In this document: one piece after another, positions 1-7,432 of the stretch
How positions within the stretch are numbered: the first letter of the stretch is position 1
Layout: every line of letters starts with the position of its first letter
Notes under the pieces: generated by a model
What the model was told of the DNA's origin: nothing
The model's database searches: none
What the model saw: only the letters and a program-made list of their open reading frames with translations
Position numbers and translations under genes: made by a program
Source of the DNA: Nocardia nova NBRC 15556
GTDB lineage: Bacteria; Actinomycetota; Actinomycetes; Mycobacteriales; Mycobacteriaceae
Reading direction: 5' to 3'
NCBI RefSeq assembly: GCF_001613005.1
Contig: NZ_BDBN01000077.1
Span: 1-50,757, forward strand
Length of the DNA stretch: 50,757 nt

Positions 1-518
1 CCCGATGCGCCGGTCGGCGCCTGCCCGCGGGCCGTGGGCCCGGGTGCTGCGGGTCCGGGTGCTGCGGGACGTGGCGCGGCGCCGGGGGCGAGGTCGCGGG
101 GATCGACCCGGCGTTCGCTGCCGCCCCGGCCGGGCGGGTTCGGAGGCTGGGCGGCTCGCGGGTTGCCGCGACCTGCCGTCCGGTTCGCACCGGTGGCGGG
201 CCGGGCGGTGTTATCCGTTGTGCGCCCGCGGTTTCCGGCCTGACGGCCGGCGTCCTCCGGCTGCGGGTTACGACCGCGGCCGGAGCCGCTCTCGCCCGCT
301 TTGCGGCGCTTGTCCGCGGCCTCGTCCTTGCGGCGACGCTCGATACGTTCACTGTCGACCCGCTGAACGAGGTCGTGGACGGTGATCGGCTTGGAGGTCT
401 GCGGTTCGTCCGCACGCCGGTTGCGAGGGGCGTCGTCGGAATCCGGCGCAGGGTATCGCTCCCACGGGGCGCGACCTCCGGGCCGGGACGAACGCCCGCG
501 CCGATCGTCGTCACCCAC
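1..518 (-). CDS. N-terminal part of a probable LCP (LytR-CpsA-Psr) family protein, cut by the window edge
   Basis: A GTG start at 518 opens a frame that reads leftward without a stop to base 1, giving about 172 residues. The visible part is hydrophilic and disordered, rich in Arg, Pro, Gly and Ala. It begins VGDDDRRGRSSRPGGRAPWE and has a short charged segment (DLVQRVDSERIERRRKDEA) near residues 55-75. No enzymatic domain is visible because the body lies outside the window. The LCP call rests on gene order: in M. tuberculosis an LCP-type gene (Rv0822c) follows dus and desA1 in the same orientation. LCP enzymes attach arabinogalactan or other polymers to peptidoglycan and usually carry a long disordered cytoplasmic N-terminus, which fits. 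A membrane segment would be expected just beyond the edge. Another disordered protein cannot be excluded. Confidence 0.5.
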   Translation of the reverse strand, partial: MGDDDRRGRSSRPGGRAPWERYPAPDSDDAPRNRRADEPQTSKPITVHDLVQRVDSERIERRRKDEAADKRRKAGESGSGRGRNPQPEDAGRQAGNRGRTTDNTARPATGANRTAGRGNPRAAQPPNPPGRGGSERRVDPRDLAPGAAPRPAAPGPAAPGPTARGQAPTGAS

Positions 519-694
519 CAACGAACCTCACTTCACTCTTCGTCGCGACCGGAGCTGTCGATTCCATCACTCCGGTGGCGGCACGCGCAGTCACATCCGG
601 CCGAATCGGCCCCAGCCATGATAACGATTACGCCACAGTTGGCCACTTCTAAACCAGCCATCACTGTCGGCGCAGGTCGGAGAGTATCTGCGCG

Positions 695-1846
695 TCAGCC
701 TCCGCTGTGCATCACATCGGCGGCCGCGGGCACGGTGGGATCCTCGGGATCGTCGAGCCAGCCCTCCGGCAGCACCACCTTCGCCGCGGGTGAGCCCTGT
801 CGCCCGCGCGGTCCCTGCGCATCCGTGGGGAACGGCACATCCGGCGGCAGCTGGTCGATCAGCTCGCGCAACTGGGTCAGGCTGCCCACGGTCGCGAAGC
901 TGCGGCGCAGCTGCGAACCGAGCGGGAAGCCCATGAAGTACCAGGCCATATGTTTGCGGATATCGCGCATGGCCTTGTCCTCGCCGTCGTGGTCGACGAG
1001 CAGCGTCGCGTGCCGGTACAGGATCTCGCCGACCCGGCCCAGTCGCGGTCCCTCCGGAATCGGCTCCCCGCGCAGCGCGGCGCTCAGCTCGGCGAACAGC
1101 CACGGTCTGCCCAAGCAGCCGCGTCCGACGACCACACCGTCACAACCGGTTTCGGCGATCATCGCGAGTGCGTCTGCGGCGCTGAAGATATCGCCGTTGC
1201 CGAGTACCGGGATCGTGGTGACGGCTTCCTTGAGCCGCGCGATGGCCGACCAGTCGGCCGTGCCGGAATACAGCTGCGCGGCGGTACGGGCGTGCAGCGA
1301 CACCGCGGCGGCGCCCTCGGCCTCGGCGATGCGTCCGGTGTCGAGATAGGTCTGATGGTCGTCGTCGATGCCGATGCGGAATTTGAATGTCACCGGGACA
1401 CCGGCGGGTTCGGCCGCCGCGACCATCTCCCGCACGATCTCGGCGAACAGCCGCCGCTTGTAGGGCAGCGCCGCACCCCCGCCGAGCCGGGTGACCTTCT
1501 TCACGGGACAGCCGAGGTTCATATCGATGTGGTCGGCCCACCCCTCGCCGACGATGATGCGCACCGCCTCGCCGAGCGTCTTCGGGTCCACGCCGTAGAG
1601 CTGCATCGAGCGGGGATGTTCGTCCTCGTCGAAGGCCATCATGTGCAGCGTCTTCTCGTGCCGCTCGACCACCGCGCGGGCGGTGATCATCTCGCAGACG
1701 TAGATCGAGGTGCGGCTGCCGAATTCGCGGCACAGCTTGCGGAACGCGACATTGGTGATCCCGGCCATCGGGGCGAGCACCACCGGCGGATCGACGGGGT
1801 AGGGGCCGATTCGCAATCCGGTTCTGGTGTCGAGTGCCGCGGTCAC
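695..1846 (-). CDS. dus: tRNA-dihydrouridine synthase (DusB-like)
   Basis: Flavin-dependent reduction of uridine to dihydrouridine in the tRNA D-loop. The protein of 383 residues has the Dus TIM-barrel signatures in order: APMAGITN (about 25-32), the catalytic-cysteine motif MNLGCPVKK (Cys about 113), HARTAAQLYSGTADW, GNGDI, and the FMN-phosphate site GVVVGRGCLGRPW. The C-terminal helical RNA-binding part follows. The frame stays open upstream, but the GTG at 1846 (VTAALDTRTGLRIG) is preferred because homologues start about here and a GGA lies just upstream; the longer start at 1930 would run into the desA terminator. It is downstream of desA and upstream of the LCP-like gene, the same order as Rv0824c-Rv0823c-Rv0822c in M. 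tuberculosis. Confidence 0.93.
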   Translation of the reverse strand: MTAALDTRTGLRIGPYPVDPPVVLAPMAGITNVAFRKLCREFGSRTSIYVCEMITARAVVERHEKTLHMMAFDEDEHPRSMQLYGVDPKTLGEAVRIIVGEGWADHIDMNLGCPVKKVTRLGGGAALPYKRRLFAEIVREMVAAAEPAGVPVTFKFRIGIDDDHQTYLDTGRIAEAEGAAAVSLHARTAAQLYSGTADWSAIARLKEAVTTIPVLGNGDIFSAADALAMIAETGCDGVVVGRGCLGRPWLFAELSAALRGEPIPEGPRLGRVGEILYRHATLLVDHDGEDKAMRDIRKHMAWYFMGFPLGSQLRRSFATVGSLTQLRELIDQLPPDVPFPTDAQGPRGRQGSPAAKVVLPEGWLDDPEDPTVPAAADVMHSGG

Positions 1847-1909
1847 GAGTTCCAGTGTCCCATCCGAATGACAGTGCGAGAGATCACAGGGGTGCCCTGT
1901 GCGTGCGAC

Positions 1910-1937
1910 GGGACCGGTGCCGTGCGGCACCGGTCCC
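1910..1937 (-). terminator. Strong GC hairpin after the desaturase gene
   Basis: A perfect 12-bp stem (GGGACCGGTGCC / GGCACCGGTCCC) closes a 4-base GTGC loop, starting about 20 bases beyond the desaturase stop codon. There is no T-run, so this would be the I-shaped type often seen in actinobacteria. It lies between desA and dus and suggests they are at least partly separate transcripts. Confidence 0.6.
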
Positions 1938-1958
1938 GGTCGTAGTCGTGCGGTGAGC

Positions 1959-2924
1959 TCAGCTCGCCGCGGTGAGGTCGCGTTCGCGCTTGGCGGCCTC
2001 GCGGGCCAGCATGCGGTCGCGCTGCTCCTCGAACTTCAGGACGTCCTTGCCCAGCTGGTCGAGGAACAGGCCGAGCCGCTCGCGGGTCGCCTCGCCGCGC
2101 GCGGTGAAGTCGTCGCGCTCGAAGATGCGCCACTTCTTCAGCACCGGCTGGACGACCTCTTCGAGGTGCTGGCGCAGGTCGTAGATGCCGTGCTTGGCCA
2201 TCAGCACACCGTTGCGGCGGAAGTTCGGCATTCCGGCGCCGGGCATCTGGAAGTTCTCGAGGATCAGGGTGATCGCGTCGAGGGCCTGGTCGGGCGCCAG
2301 ATCCAGCGCCGCACCGCACATGTTGCGGTAGAAGATCATGTGCAGGTTCTCGTCGGCGGCGACGCGCTGCAGCATGCGGTCGGCGATCGCGTCGTCGCAC
2401 ACCTTGCCGGTGTTGCGGTGGCTGACGCGGGTGGCCAGCTCCTGGAAGGTCACATAGGCGACCGAGTGCAGGAAGCCGGCGTCGGCCTCGGCAGGGGAGG
2501 CGAAGCCGTTGGTCATGTGGACCATGCGGGCCTGTTCCAGCGCCACCGGGTCCACGCCGCGGGTGACCACGAGGTAGTCGCGCATCACGATGCCGTGGCG
2601 GTTCTCCTCGGCGGTCCAGCGACCGACCCAGGTTCCCCAGGCGCCGTCCTGGGAGAAGTTCTCGGCGATTTCGCGGTGGTAGGAGGGCAGGTTGTCCTCG
2701 GTGAGGAGGTTGGTGATCATCGCGGCCTTCGCCACTTCACTGAGCTTCGACTGCTCCGGATCCCAGTCGACGCCGCCCAGCGCGGCGAAGTTGCGCCCCT
2801 CGTCCCACGGCACGTAGTCGTGCGGGTGCCATTCCTTGGCCATCGAAAGGTGCCGGTTGACGTTTTCTTCGGCAACCGGCTCCAACTCCGTCAGCAGCTC
2901 GAGTTGAGTCAGATCCCTTGCCAT
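1959..2924 (-). CDS. desA1: Acyl-ACP desaturase (DesA1-like, soluble diiron)
   Basis: Soluble stearoyl-ACP-type desaturase of 321 residues, in the family that introduces double bonds into acyl chains on ACP; in mycobacteria DesA1 serves mycolic-acid synthesis. The diiron ligand motifs are present: a first Glu/His set near 76-83 (TEDNLPSYH), EENRH at 106-110, a Glu near 162, and DENLHMIF at 191-198. The start ATG at 2924 (MARDLTQLELL) has GAAGGG about 9 bases upstream. Length is close to mycobacterial DesA1 (about 338). Order with dus and the LCP-like gene matches M. tuberculosis. A palindrome lies in its promoter region at 3000-3011. The 436-residue extension of the frame toward 3269 would cross the promoter and run to the tRNA, so it is rejected. 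Confidence 0.93.
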   Translation of the reverse strand: MARDLTQLELLTELEPVAEENVNRHLSMAKEWHPHDYVPWDEGRNFAALGGVDWDPEQSKLSEVAKAAMITNLLTEDNLPSYHREIAENFSQDGAWGTWVGRWTAEENRHGIVMRDYLVVTRGVDPVALEQARMVHMTNGFASPAEADAGFLHSVAYVTFQELATRVSHRNTGKVCDDAIADRMLQRVAADENLHMIFYRNMCGAALDLAPDQALDAITLILENFQMPGAGMPNFRRNGVLMAKHGIYDLRQHLEEVVQPVLKKWRIFERDDFTARGEATRERLGLFLDQLGKDVLKFEEQRDRMLAREAAKRERDLTAAS

Positions 2925-2999
2925 ACATACGCCCTTCGGTGTTGTCCTGCGATATTGCTGGTCGCCCCCCTGCTGGCCGTGCCGCCGCCGCCCATACCT

Positions 3000-3011
3000 T
3001 ACGGCACCGTA
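3000..3011. promoter_or_regulatory. Palindrome in the desaturase promoter region
   Basis: TACGGCACCGTA is a perfect inverted repeat with a CA centre, 76-87 bases upstream of the desaturase start codon. It sits in a longer imperfect repeat (2996-3014, ACC..GGT ends). On the minus strand it is followed by TAAGGTATGGG, which could hold a -10 element. Mycobacterial desA genes are repressed by a dedicated TetR-type regulator (MadR); whether this is the equivalent site is inference. Confidence 0.35.
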
Positions 3012-3260
3012 GGTGTGATGCGAAGCGCACCTGTATGAGTTCACAGCATCGGTGACGGAACTCATAAGGGTGTTCGGCACATGCCCCAACCGGTGCGAGT
3101 GTAGGTGGGAGACCTGTGCGCCAACGGTGTATCGCCTGGGAGTCGTGAACGTTAGCCGAGCATCGGATTTCTGGGTCCCGGGTGCCCGCGCCGCTGGTCG
3201 CGGCACGAAACAGAGCCCGAGACGACGATGGGCCGGAACTCTCGCTCCGGCCCATCGGTG

Positions 3261-3333
3261 TGCCCCCACCAGGGCTCGAACCTGGGACCTGCGGATTAAA
3301 AGTCCGTAGCTCTACCAACTGAGCTATAGGGGC
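3261..3333 (-). tRNA. tRNA-Lys (anticodon TTT)
   Basis: Read on the minus strand, a 73-base cloverleaf begins GCCCCTATAGCTCAG and ends in TGGGGGC plus discriminator A. The anticodon loop CTTTTAA gives anticodon TTT. The T-arm GGTTCGAGCC is canonical. The acceptor stem pairs over 7 bp with one G-T pair. CCA is not encoded. Confidence 0.95.
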
Positions 3334-3686
3334 GCGGTCCGCAAGTCTAATGTTTCGCGCGCGGAAGTGGTAACCGGTATCCGTGTGACGGTGTGGCGGT
3401 GGGCATCTGCCCTGGTGGCGCGGCCCTCCGGGGCGAAGTGGCGGATGCCGGGAGCGGGATCGCCGCCGGCGGGACCCGGGGCGCCTCCTGAACGCCGGGC
3501 GACGTCCGCCCGACCCGGCCCGGTGGACCTGTGCCCGGATCGGCCGGCCCGGCAGCGCCGGGGCGTTCCCGTATACCCGGCCGATTCTCGGGCAATCTCC
3601 TTGCTCAGCAATTTGTTTCAGCGCGGAAGTGTGGAAACATTGTCCAAACGTAGTGCGTGACAACATATTTGGTACGGGAGGTGATC

Positions 3687-3731
3687 GTGTCGGTGGATCC
3701 GCCCGGTGGCCGACCGCAGCGGCCGGGATGA
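3687..3731 (+). CDS. Possible 14-residue leader peptide or truncated gene start
   Basis: GTG at 3687 follows GGGAGGTGATC, a good ribosome binding site, and a plausible promoter at 3640-3670. The frame (VSVDPPGGRPQRPG) stops at 3729-3731. Nothing recognisable follows in any frame, so it is either a chance start, a leader, or the stump of a lost gene. Confidence 0.2.
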   Translation: MSVDPPGGRPQRPG

Positions 3732-4048
3732 GTCCCGGGTATCGACGGTGCCGGCCGTGGTGGTGAACATTGCTGGGGCGCGCCGGAATTCGCATACGCG
3801 GGCGCTAACCGGGCATTTGCCACGAGCGGTCCCGGTTTCCGGTGAAGTGACTCCTCGGTACGTGGCGCGTCGTCTCGGGATTCGGGGTACGGTGATCGCT
3901 TGGTGAATTCCGGCGAAACCGGGAGATCTTCCGGCGGTTGGGATTCGGCCGAAGGTTGTTGTGCCGGCACATGTCGCGATCGGCCGGGCCGGTCGCGAGG
4001 TCGGAGGAGACGACGTCGCAGGAGGCGGATCCGAGACGAACAAAACGC

Positions 4049-4078
4049 CCGGGTGCGCACCCCCTGCGGCGCACCCGG
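4049..4078. terminator. Hairpin with T-run on the minus strand
   Basis: CCGGGTGCGC (4049-4058) and GCGCACCCGG (4069-4078) pair perfectly around a 10-base loop. Reading leftward the stem is followed by CGTTTTG, a short T-run, so it would terminate leftward transcription. No leftward gene lies upstream of it, so it may block antisense reading from the TetR promoter region or end an unannotated transcript. Confidence 0.4.
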
Positions 4079-4083
4079 ACGTC

Positions 4084-4108
4084 GAAACTATACCAGCTGG
4101 TGTGTTTC
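4084..4108. promoter_or_regulatory. Candidate operator (autoregulatory-element-like) upstream of the TetR gene
   Basis: A nested inverted repeat: a perfect ACCAGCTGGT core (4092-4101) flanked by GAAAC (4084-4088) and GTTTC (4104-4108), with spacing 3 on the left and 2 on the right. Gamma-butyrolactone receptors bind AT-ended palindromes with AAAC/GTTT flanks around an ACC..GGT core, and this site has that plan. It lies about 150 bases before the receptor-like gene at 4254, which fits autoregulation. Binding is inferred. Confidence 0.45.
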
Positions 4109-4253
4109 AGGTATCCCTGCGAATTTTCGTACCAAAAGTCTGAAAGCCGGGCGGTAGCCCGGAATTAAGTATTTGAAAATCTAATAACTTCTCGTCGAGG
4201 ACCGTCCCCTATCGGTTCCTCCGGCGGCAAGCAGCTTCGGAGGCGTTTCGAGC

Positions 4254-4919
4254 ATGGCACGGCAGCAAGAGCGGGCCCGCCGGACACGGGCGGCGATCAT
4301 CAGGTCCGCCGCCGTTGAATTCGGGAAGAGCGGCTACGCCGCGGCATCGCTGAATCGCATATTGGAGGGATCGCGCGCGACCAAGGGCGCGATGTACTTC
4401 CATTTCGATTCCAAGGAGGATCTGGCCCGGGCGGTGCTGGACGCTGCCGTCGAACGATATCGGGCGACCACCGAAAGGTGGCTGGCCAGAACGGATCTCG
4501 AGCCGCTGGACATCATGCACGGGATGATCGACGAGGTCGCGCTGCGCCTGGAGAACGACATCATCGCCCAGGCGGAGTTCCGGCTCGTGATCGAACCCGA
4601 GTTCTATCAGGACGCGCGGTCGGGCGGCAGCCGGATCGTCAGCCGGTCGGCGCGACTGCTCGCGGTGCGTGCCGTCGACCGCAAGCAACTGCGCCTGGAC
4701 ACCGACCCGGACCGGTTCACCCGCACCCTGGCGGCCGCGCTGGCCGGACAGCGCTACATCATCGATCTGCTCGGCGGCGGGGTCGATCTGCGCACCCGGT
4801 TCACCGAGGCGCTGGAGGTGATCATCGAGGCGATGGCGACTCAGGATTGGCTCGAGGAGTTCCGCCGGCACGGCTGGAAGGCCTCGGCACGCCTGGAAGA
4901 TCTGAATCTGGGCCTCTGA
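4254..4919 (+). CDS. TetR-family regulator of the gamma-butyrolactone receptor type (ScbR/ArpA-like)
   Basis: 221 residues. The N-terminus (MARQQERARRTRAAIIRSAA) and helix-turn-helix (SGYAAASLNRILEGSRATKGAMYFHFDSKE split over residues 25-60) match the ScbR/ArpA class, in which the recognition helix ends in TKGAxYFHFxSKE. The C-terminal ligand domain has the typical WLARTDLEPLDIM and RLVIEPEFY segments. These proteins are repressors released by gamma-butyrolactone signals. No butyrolactone synthase (AfsA type) or antibiotic cluster is nearby, so it would be an orphan receptor or pseudo-receptor. The ATG at 4254 follows CGGAGGCG about 9 bases upstream. A palindrome at 4084-4108 may be its own operator. 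The ligand cannot be told from sequence. Confidence 0.85.
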   Translation: MARQQERARRTRAAIIRSAAVEFGKSGYAAASLNRILEGSRATKGAMYFHFDSKEDLARAVLDAAVERYRATTERWLARTDLEPLDIMHGMIDEVALRLENDIIAQAEFRLVIEPEFYQDARSGGSRIVSRSARLLAVRAVDRKQLRLDTDPDRFTRTLAAALAGQRYIIDLLGGGVDLRTRFTEALEVIIEAMATQDWLEEFRRHGWKASARLEDLNLGL

Positions 4920-5010
4920 CCAGCCGATTTGGGAATAGCGCAAAGCCTGTCATAAGCTATGCGAGCTCCCAACGGAAGCCGTTGAGGTACGGACCGGAGA
5001 GATCCGGCGG

Positions 5011-5083
5011 GCCCCCTTCGTCTAGCGGCCTAGGACGCCGCCCTTTCAAGGCGGTAGCGCGGGTTCGAATCCCGTAGGGGGTA
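5011..5083 (+). tRNA. tRNA-Glu (anticodon TTC)
   Basis: 73-base cloverleaf beginning GCCCCCTTCGTCTAGCGG and ending AGGGGGT plus discriminator A. The anticodon loop CTTTCAA gives TTC. First of three tandem tRNAs; CCA is not encoded. Confidence 0.96.
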
Positions 5084-5111
5084 CGGTGGCAACACCGTTG
5101 AGAGCATGCAA

Positions 5112-5185
5112 GGCCCTGTGGCGCAGTTGGTTAGCGCGCCGCCCTGTCACGGCGGAGGTCGCGGGTTCGAGTCCCGTCAGGGTCG
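5112..5185 (+). tRNA. tRNA-Asp (anticodon GTC)
   Basis: 74-base cloverleaf beginning GGCCCTGTGGCGCAGTTGG and ending CAGGGTC plus discriminator G. The anticodon loop CTGTCAC gives GTC. It lies 28 bases after tRNA-Glu. Confidence 0.96.
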
Positions 5186-5217
5186 CTTTGTTGTACGGCA
5201 TTCGGTTCGGGTGCCCC

Positions 5218-5291
5218 GGCCAGGTAGCTCAGTTGGTACGAGCGTCCGCCTGAAAAGCGGAAGGTCGCCGGTTCGATCCCGGCCTTGGCCA
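5218..5291 (+). tRNA. tRNA-Phe (anticodon GAA)
   Basis: 74-base cloverleaf beginning GGCCAGGTAGCTCAGTTGG and ending CTTGGCC plus discriminator A. The anticodon loop CTGAAAA gives GAA. It closes the Glu-Asp-Phe cluster, an order also found in mycobacteria. Confidence 0.96.
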
Positions 5292-5297
5292 CTTTGA

Positions 5298-5331
5298 AAT
5301 CCCCTCGACCTGTGGTCGGGGGGATTTTTTG
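5298..5331 (+). terminator. Rho-independent terminator of the tRNA cluster
   Basis: AATCCCCTCGACC (5298-5310) pairs with GGTCGGGGGGATT (5314-5326) around a TGT loop and runs into six Ts. It begins 7 bases after tRNA-Phe. Confidence 0.93.
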
Positions 5332-5399
5332 TCTTCGACGGCCATGACTGGTCCCGGATGAACGGGGCGCCCCGCGGAACCCTTCGCGCGCCGCTGCTC

Positions 5400-5705
5400 T
5401 CAACAGCTACCCGAACCGCTCGAACCAGCCGAGCCGCTCCACGTGGCACACCCGGCCGAGCCGCTTCCGCCAGGAGGGGGGAAGGTCGGGAGAGGAGGAG
5501 GAAAGGTCGGGAGGGGAGGAGGGAAGGTCGGGAGGGGAGGGGGAAAGGTCGGGGAGGGAGCCGATGTCTGCGGCTGGCCGGGGGGTGCGGAGAACGCGAG
5601 TGTCAGCGCGACGAAGGACGCCGTGATCGCTGCGGCAGCGATCGACCCGATGCGGGTCGTACGGCGGGCCATCCACGGAGCTCGTTCCGATACGAGTTTC
5701 TTCAT
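5400..5705 (-). CDS. Small secreted or membrane-anchored protein with four PTFPPPL repeats
   Basis: 101 residues. Start ATG at 5705 has a near-ideal ribosome binding site (GGAGGAAC, 6 bases away). A basic N-terminus (MARRTTRIGS) precedes a hydrophobic helix at about 20-40 (IAAAAITASFVALTLAFSA), which reads as a signal peptide or anchor. Residues 52-78 are a tandem PTFPPPL repeat, three full units and a fourth ending in PG. The tail (79-101) is Gly/Ser-rich with Cys 86 and a terminal Cys 101. I do not recognise the family. The proline spacer after an export signal suggests a cell-wall-spanning or surface peptide. It is divergent from the PucR gene with about 300 bases between them. A glycine-rich plus-strand reading of the same DNA lacks a ribosome site and is rejected. 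Confidence 0.7.
   Translation of the reverse strand: MKKLVSERAPWMARRTTRIGSIAAAAITASFVALTLAFSAPPGQPQTSAPSPTFPPPLPTFPPPLPTFPPPLPTFPPPGGSGSAGCATWSGSAGSSGSGSC
5472..5552 (-). repeat. Four tandem 21-bp units encoding PTFPPPL
   Basis: In-frame tandem copies of a 21-bp unit (CCGACCTTYCCYCCTCCCCTC on the minus strand, with third-position variation between copies). The last copy diverges after PTFPPP. The purine/pyrimidine strand bias (almost all C/T on the coding strand) makes it prone to slippage, so copy number may vary between strains. Confidence 0.85.
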
Positions 5706-6008
5706 GCGATGTTCCTCCAGGTTGTGTGGAGCGACGCATACGTGGCCGGTAGCAAACCCCTCCCGACCCGACCGTGAGCCTGTAATGGCAGGTCAGGAGC
5801 GCAGCGGGTGACCGACCGTGGGTTCACAGCATACGTCCGGGTACGCGTCGTATCCGGTAGCGACAGCCCGGCGGGGAACCGGATCTTCTCGTCTCGGACC
5901 GGTCGCTGATCGCGCCGAGACAGATTCCACATCCGCCTTTGTTCCGGGAGGACGAATTTCGGGCGGAACGCCGGTCGAGGTGGGCGTTCGGGGCCTACCG
6001 TCCGTGGT

Positions 6009-7280
6009 GTGACGAAGGCGCACGACGGCGAGGTCGGTTCGGGAGAATATGTGGCCCGGATCGCCGCGCGGATGAACGAGCAGGTGACCGGGGTCAGCTC
6101 GCTCATCAAGGATGCGCTCGAACAGCTCATACCGGAGTTGCGGGGGGATGCGCGGACGGTGGAGTTGCTGGGGGCGAGTGTCGAGGGGAATGTCGACACG
6201 ATTCTGCATGCGCTGCGGCACGGCATCGCGGTGGAGCGGATCACCGCGCCGACCGCCGCGCTGGAATACGCCCGGCGGCTCGCGCAGCACGGGGTTCCGG
6301 TGAACGCGCTGGTGCGGGCGTATCGGCTGGGGCAGCGGCGGTTGACCGAGCTGGTCTTCGCGGAGCTGCACGCCATAGATATGGAGCCGACCACCCGGAT
6401 CGCGGTGATCGAGGAGATCACCGACGTGCTGTTCGCCTACATCGACTGGATCTCACAGCAGGTCGTCGCGGTCTACGAGGAGGAACGTGAGCGGTGGCTG
6501 GAGAACCGGAACAGCGTGCGCGCCATGCGAGTCCGCGAGATGCTGGCCCAGGACACGGCCGTCGACGTGGACGACGCCACCGCCGCGATCCGGTATCCGT
6601 TGCGCCGGCATCACGTGGCGATGGTGCTCTGGTACCCGGACGCCGACTCCGACAGCGACGACCTGGCCCGGTTGCAGCGGTTCGTCCGTGAACTGGCCGG
6701 TGCCGTCGATGCCGCCGCCGCTCCGCTGTTCGCCGCGGCCGACCGCACCAGCGGGTGGGTCTGGTTGCCGTTCACCTCGGATCCCGGCGATCCGGCCGAG
6801 CAGATCCGCCGGTTCGCCCTCGGCCGGCCCGATACTCCGCACATCGCGATCGGGGCGGTGGGGGTGGGAGTCGACGGATTCCGCCGGTCCCACCGCCAGG
6901 CCCAGCAGGCCCGCGCCGTGGCGGCACGGCGCGGGCCCGAGGACAAGATCGTGGCGTCCACCGATCCCGGATTGATGGCGGCCGCCTTACTCGGCGGGAA
7001 TCCGGCCGCGGTCCGGGACTGGGTGGCCGACGTTCTCGGTCCACTGGCCACCGACACCGCGAGCGATGCGCGGCTGCGCGACACCCTGCGGGTATTTCTC
7101 CGGACCGGGTCCAGTTACAAGGCGGCCGCGCAGGAACTGGATCTGCACTACAACTCGGTGAAATACCGGGTGGGCCGGGCCGTGTCGCGGCGTGGCCGGC
7201 CCATCGCCGACGCCCGGCTCGACGTGGAACTCGCACTGCTGGTGTGCCACTGGTACGGCAAGACGGTCCTCACTCGCTGA
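6009..7280 (+). CDS. PucR-family transcriptional regulator
   Basis: 423 residues. The N-terminal half (about 15-170) is the helical sensor-like region found in actinobacterial PucR proteins (VNALVRAYRLGQRRL, FAYIDWISQQVVAVYEEERERWLENRN). The middle resembles the degenerate GGDEF-like domain. The C-terminus holds the PucR helix-turn-helix (about 355-420: LRVFLRTGSSYKAAAQEL, LHYNSVKYRVGRA). The GTG start at 6009 is the first in frame after a divergent promoter region. PucR proteins are usually activators responding to a metabolite of a neighbouring pathway. The acyl-CoA ligase unit starting at 7433 is the obvious candidate target, and a palindrome (7317-7333) lies between them. The ligand is unknown. 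Confidence 0.88.
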   Translation: MTKAHDGEVGSGEYVARIAARMNEQVTGVSSLIKDALEQLIPELRGDARTVELLGASVEGNVDTILHALRHGIAVERITAPTAALEYARRLAQHGVPVNALVRAYRLGQRRLTELVFAELHAIDMEPTTRIAVIEEITDVLFAYIDWISQQVVAVYEEERERWLENRNSVRAMRVREMLAQDTAVDVDDATAAIRYPLRRHHVAMVLWYPDADSDSDDLARLQRFVRELAGAVDAAAAPLFAAADRTSGWVWLPFTSDPGDPAEQIRRFALGRPDTPHIAIGAVGVGVDGFRRSHRQAQQARAVAARRGPEDKIVASTDPGLMAAALLGGNPAAVRDWVADVLGPLATDTASDARLRDTLRVFLRTGSSYKAAAQELDLHYNSVKYRVGRAVSRRGRPIADARLDVELALLVCHWYGKTVLTR

Positions 7281-7316
7281 CCATCGAACGCGCTCCGAGG
7301 TCTCGGCGCGTGATCT

Positions 7317-7333
7317 TTGTCTCGCAGAGACAA
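7317..7333. promoter_or_regulatory. Palindrome between the PucR gene and the acyl-CoA ligase unit
   Basis: TTGTCTC-GCA-GAGACAA, a perfect 7-bp inverted repeat, 100-116 bases before the ligase start and 37 bases after the PucR stop. There is no T-run, so an operator is more likely than a terminator. A weak promoter (TTGACG near 7394) lies between it and the ligase gene. Confidence 0.4.
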
Positions 7334-7432
7334 GACTTCGGCAGTAATTCGTCCACGGACGACGGTGTGGTCCAGCTCACTGATTCCTAGCGTTGACGTA
7401 TCCGTTCGACACCGAGGATTCAGGACCCGTCC

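Larger units (their letters stand above)
3334..4083. other. Gene-poor stretch with no convincing coding sequence
   Basis: About 750 bases between tRNA-Lys and the TetR operator. Short frames on both strands have no homology I recognise and are mostly Arg/Pro/Ser shadows of GC-rich DNA. Two details stand out. An AT-richer patch at 3600-3690 could hold a promoter (TTGTCC near 3640, then CATATTT near 3665), followed by GGGAGG and a GTG opening only 14 codons. A 10-bp hairpin lies at 4049-4078. This may be a decayed gene or a non-coding transcript; I cannot decide. Confidence 0.5.

Noticed and set aside
1959..3269. 436-residue version of the desaturase
   Set aside because: The extra N-terminal residues come from the promoter region and stop at the tRNA; the ATG at 2924 has a ribosome site and fits the family length.
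3052..3309. Plus-strand frame ending RARTWDLRIKSP
   Set aside because: Its C-terminus is the antisense of tRNA-Lys and it crosses the desaturase promoter.
5011..5300. tRNA cluster as an integration site for a mobile element
   Set aside because: No integrase, no phage gene and no duplicated tRNA 3' end was found on either side.
5131..5449. Minus-strand frames reading RTGDLPLFRRTLVPTELPG and similar
   Set aside because: Classic false proteins made by translating tRNA-Asp and tRNA-Phe on the wrong strand.
5472..5552. Possible CRISPR array
   Set aside because: Units are contiguous 21-bp coding repeats with no spacers.
5443..5811. Plus-strand Gly-rich frame with GGGKVGRG repeats
   Set aside because: It is the antisense of the PTFPPPL repeat; it has no ribosome site, whereas the minus frame has an excellent one and a signal-like helix.
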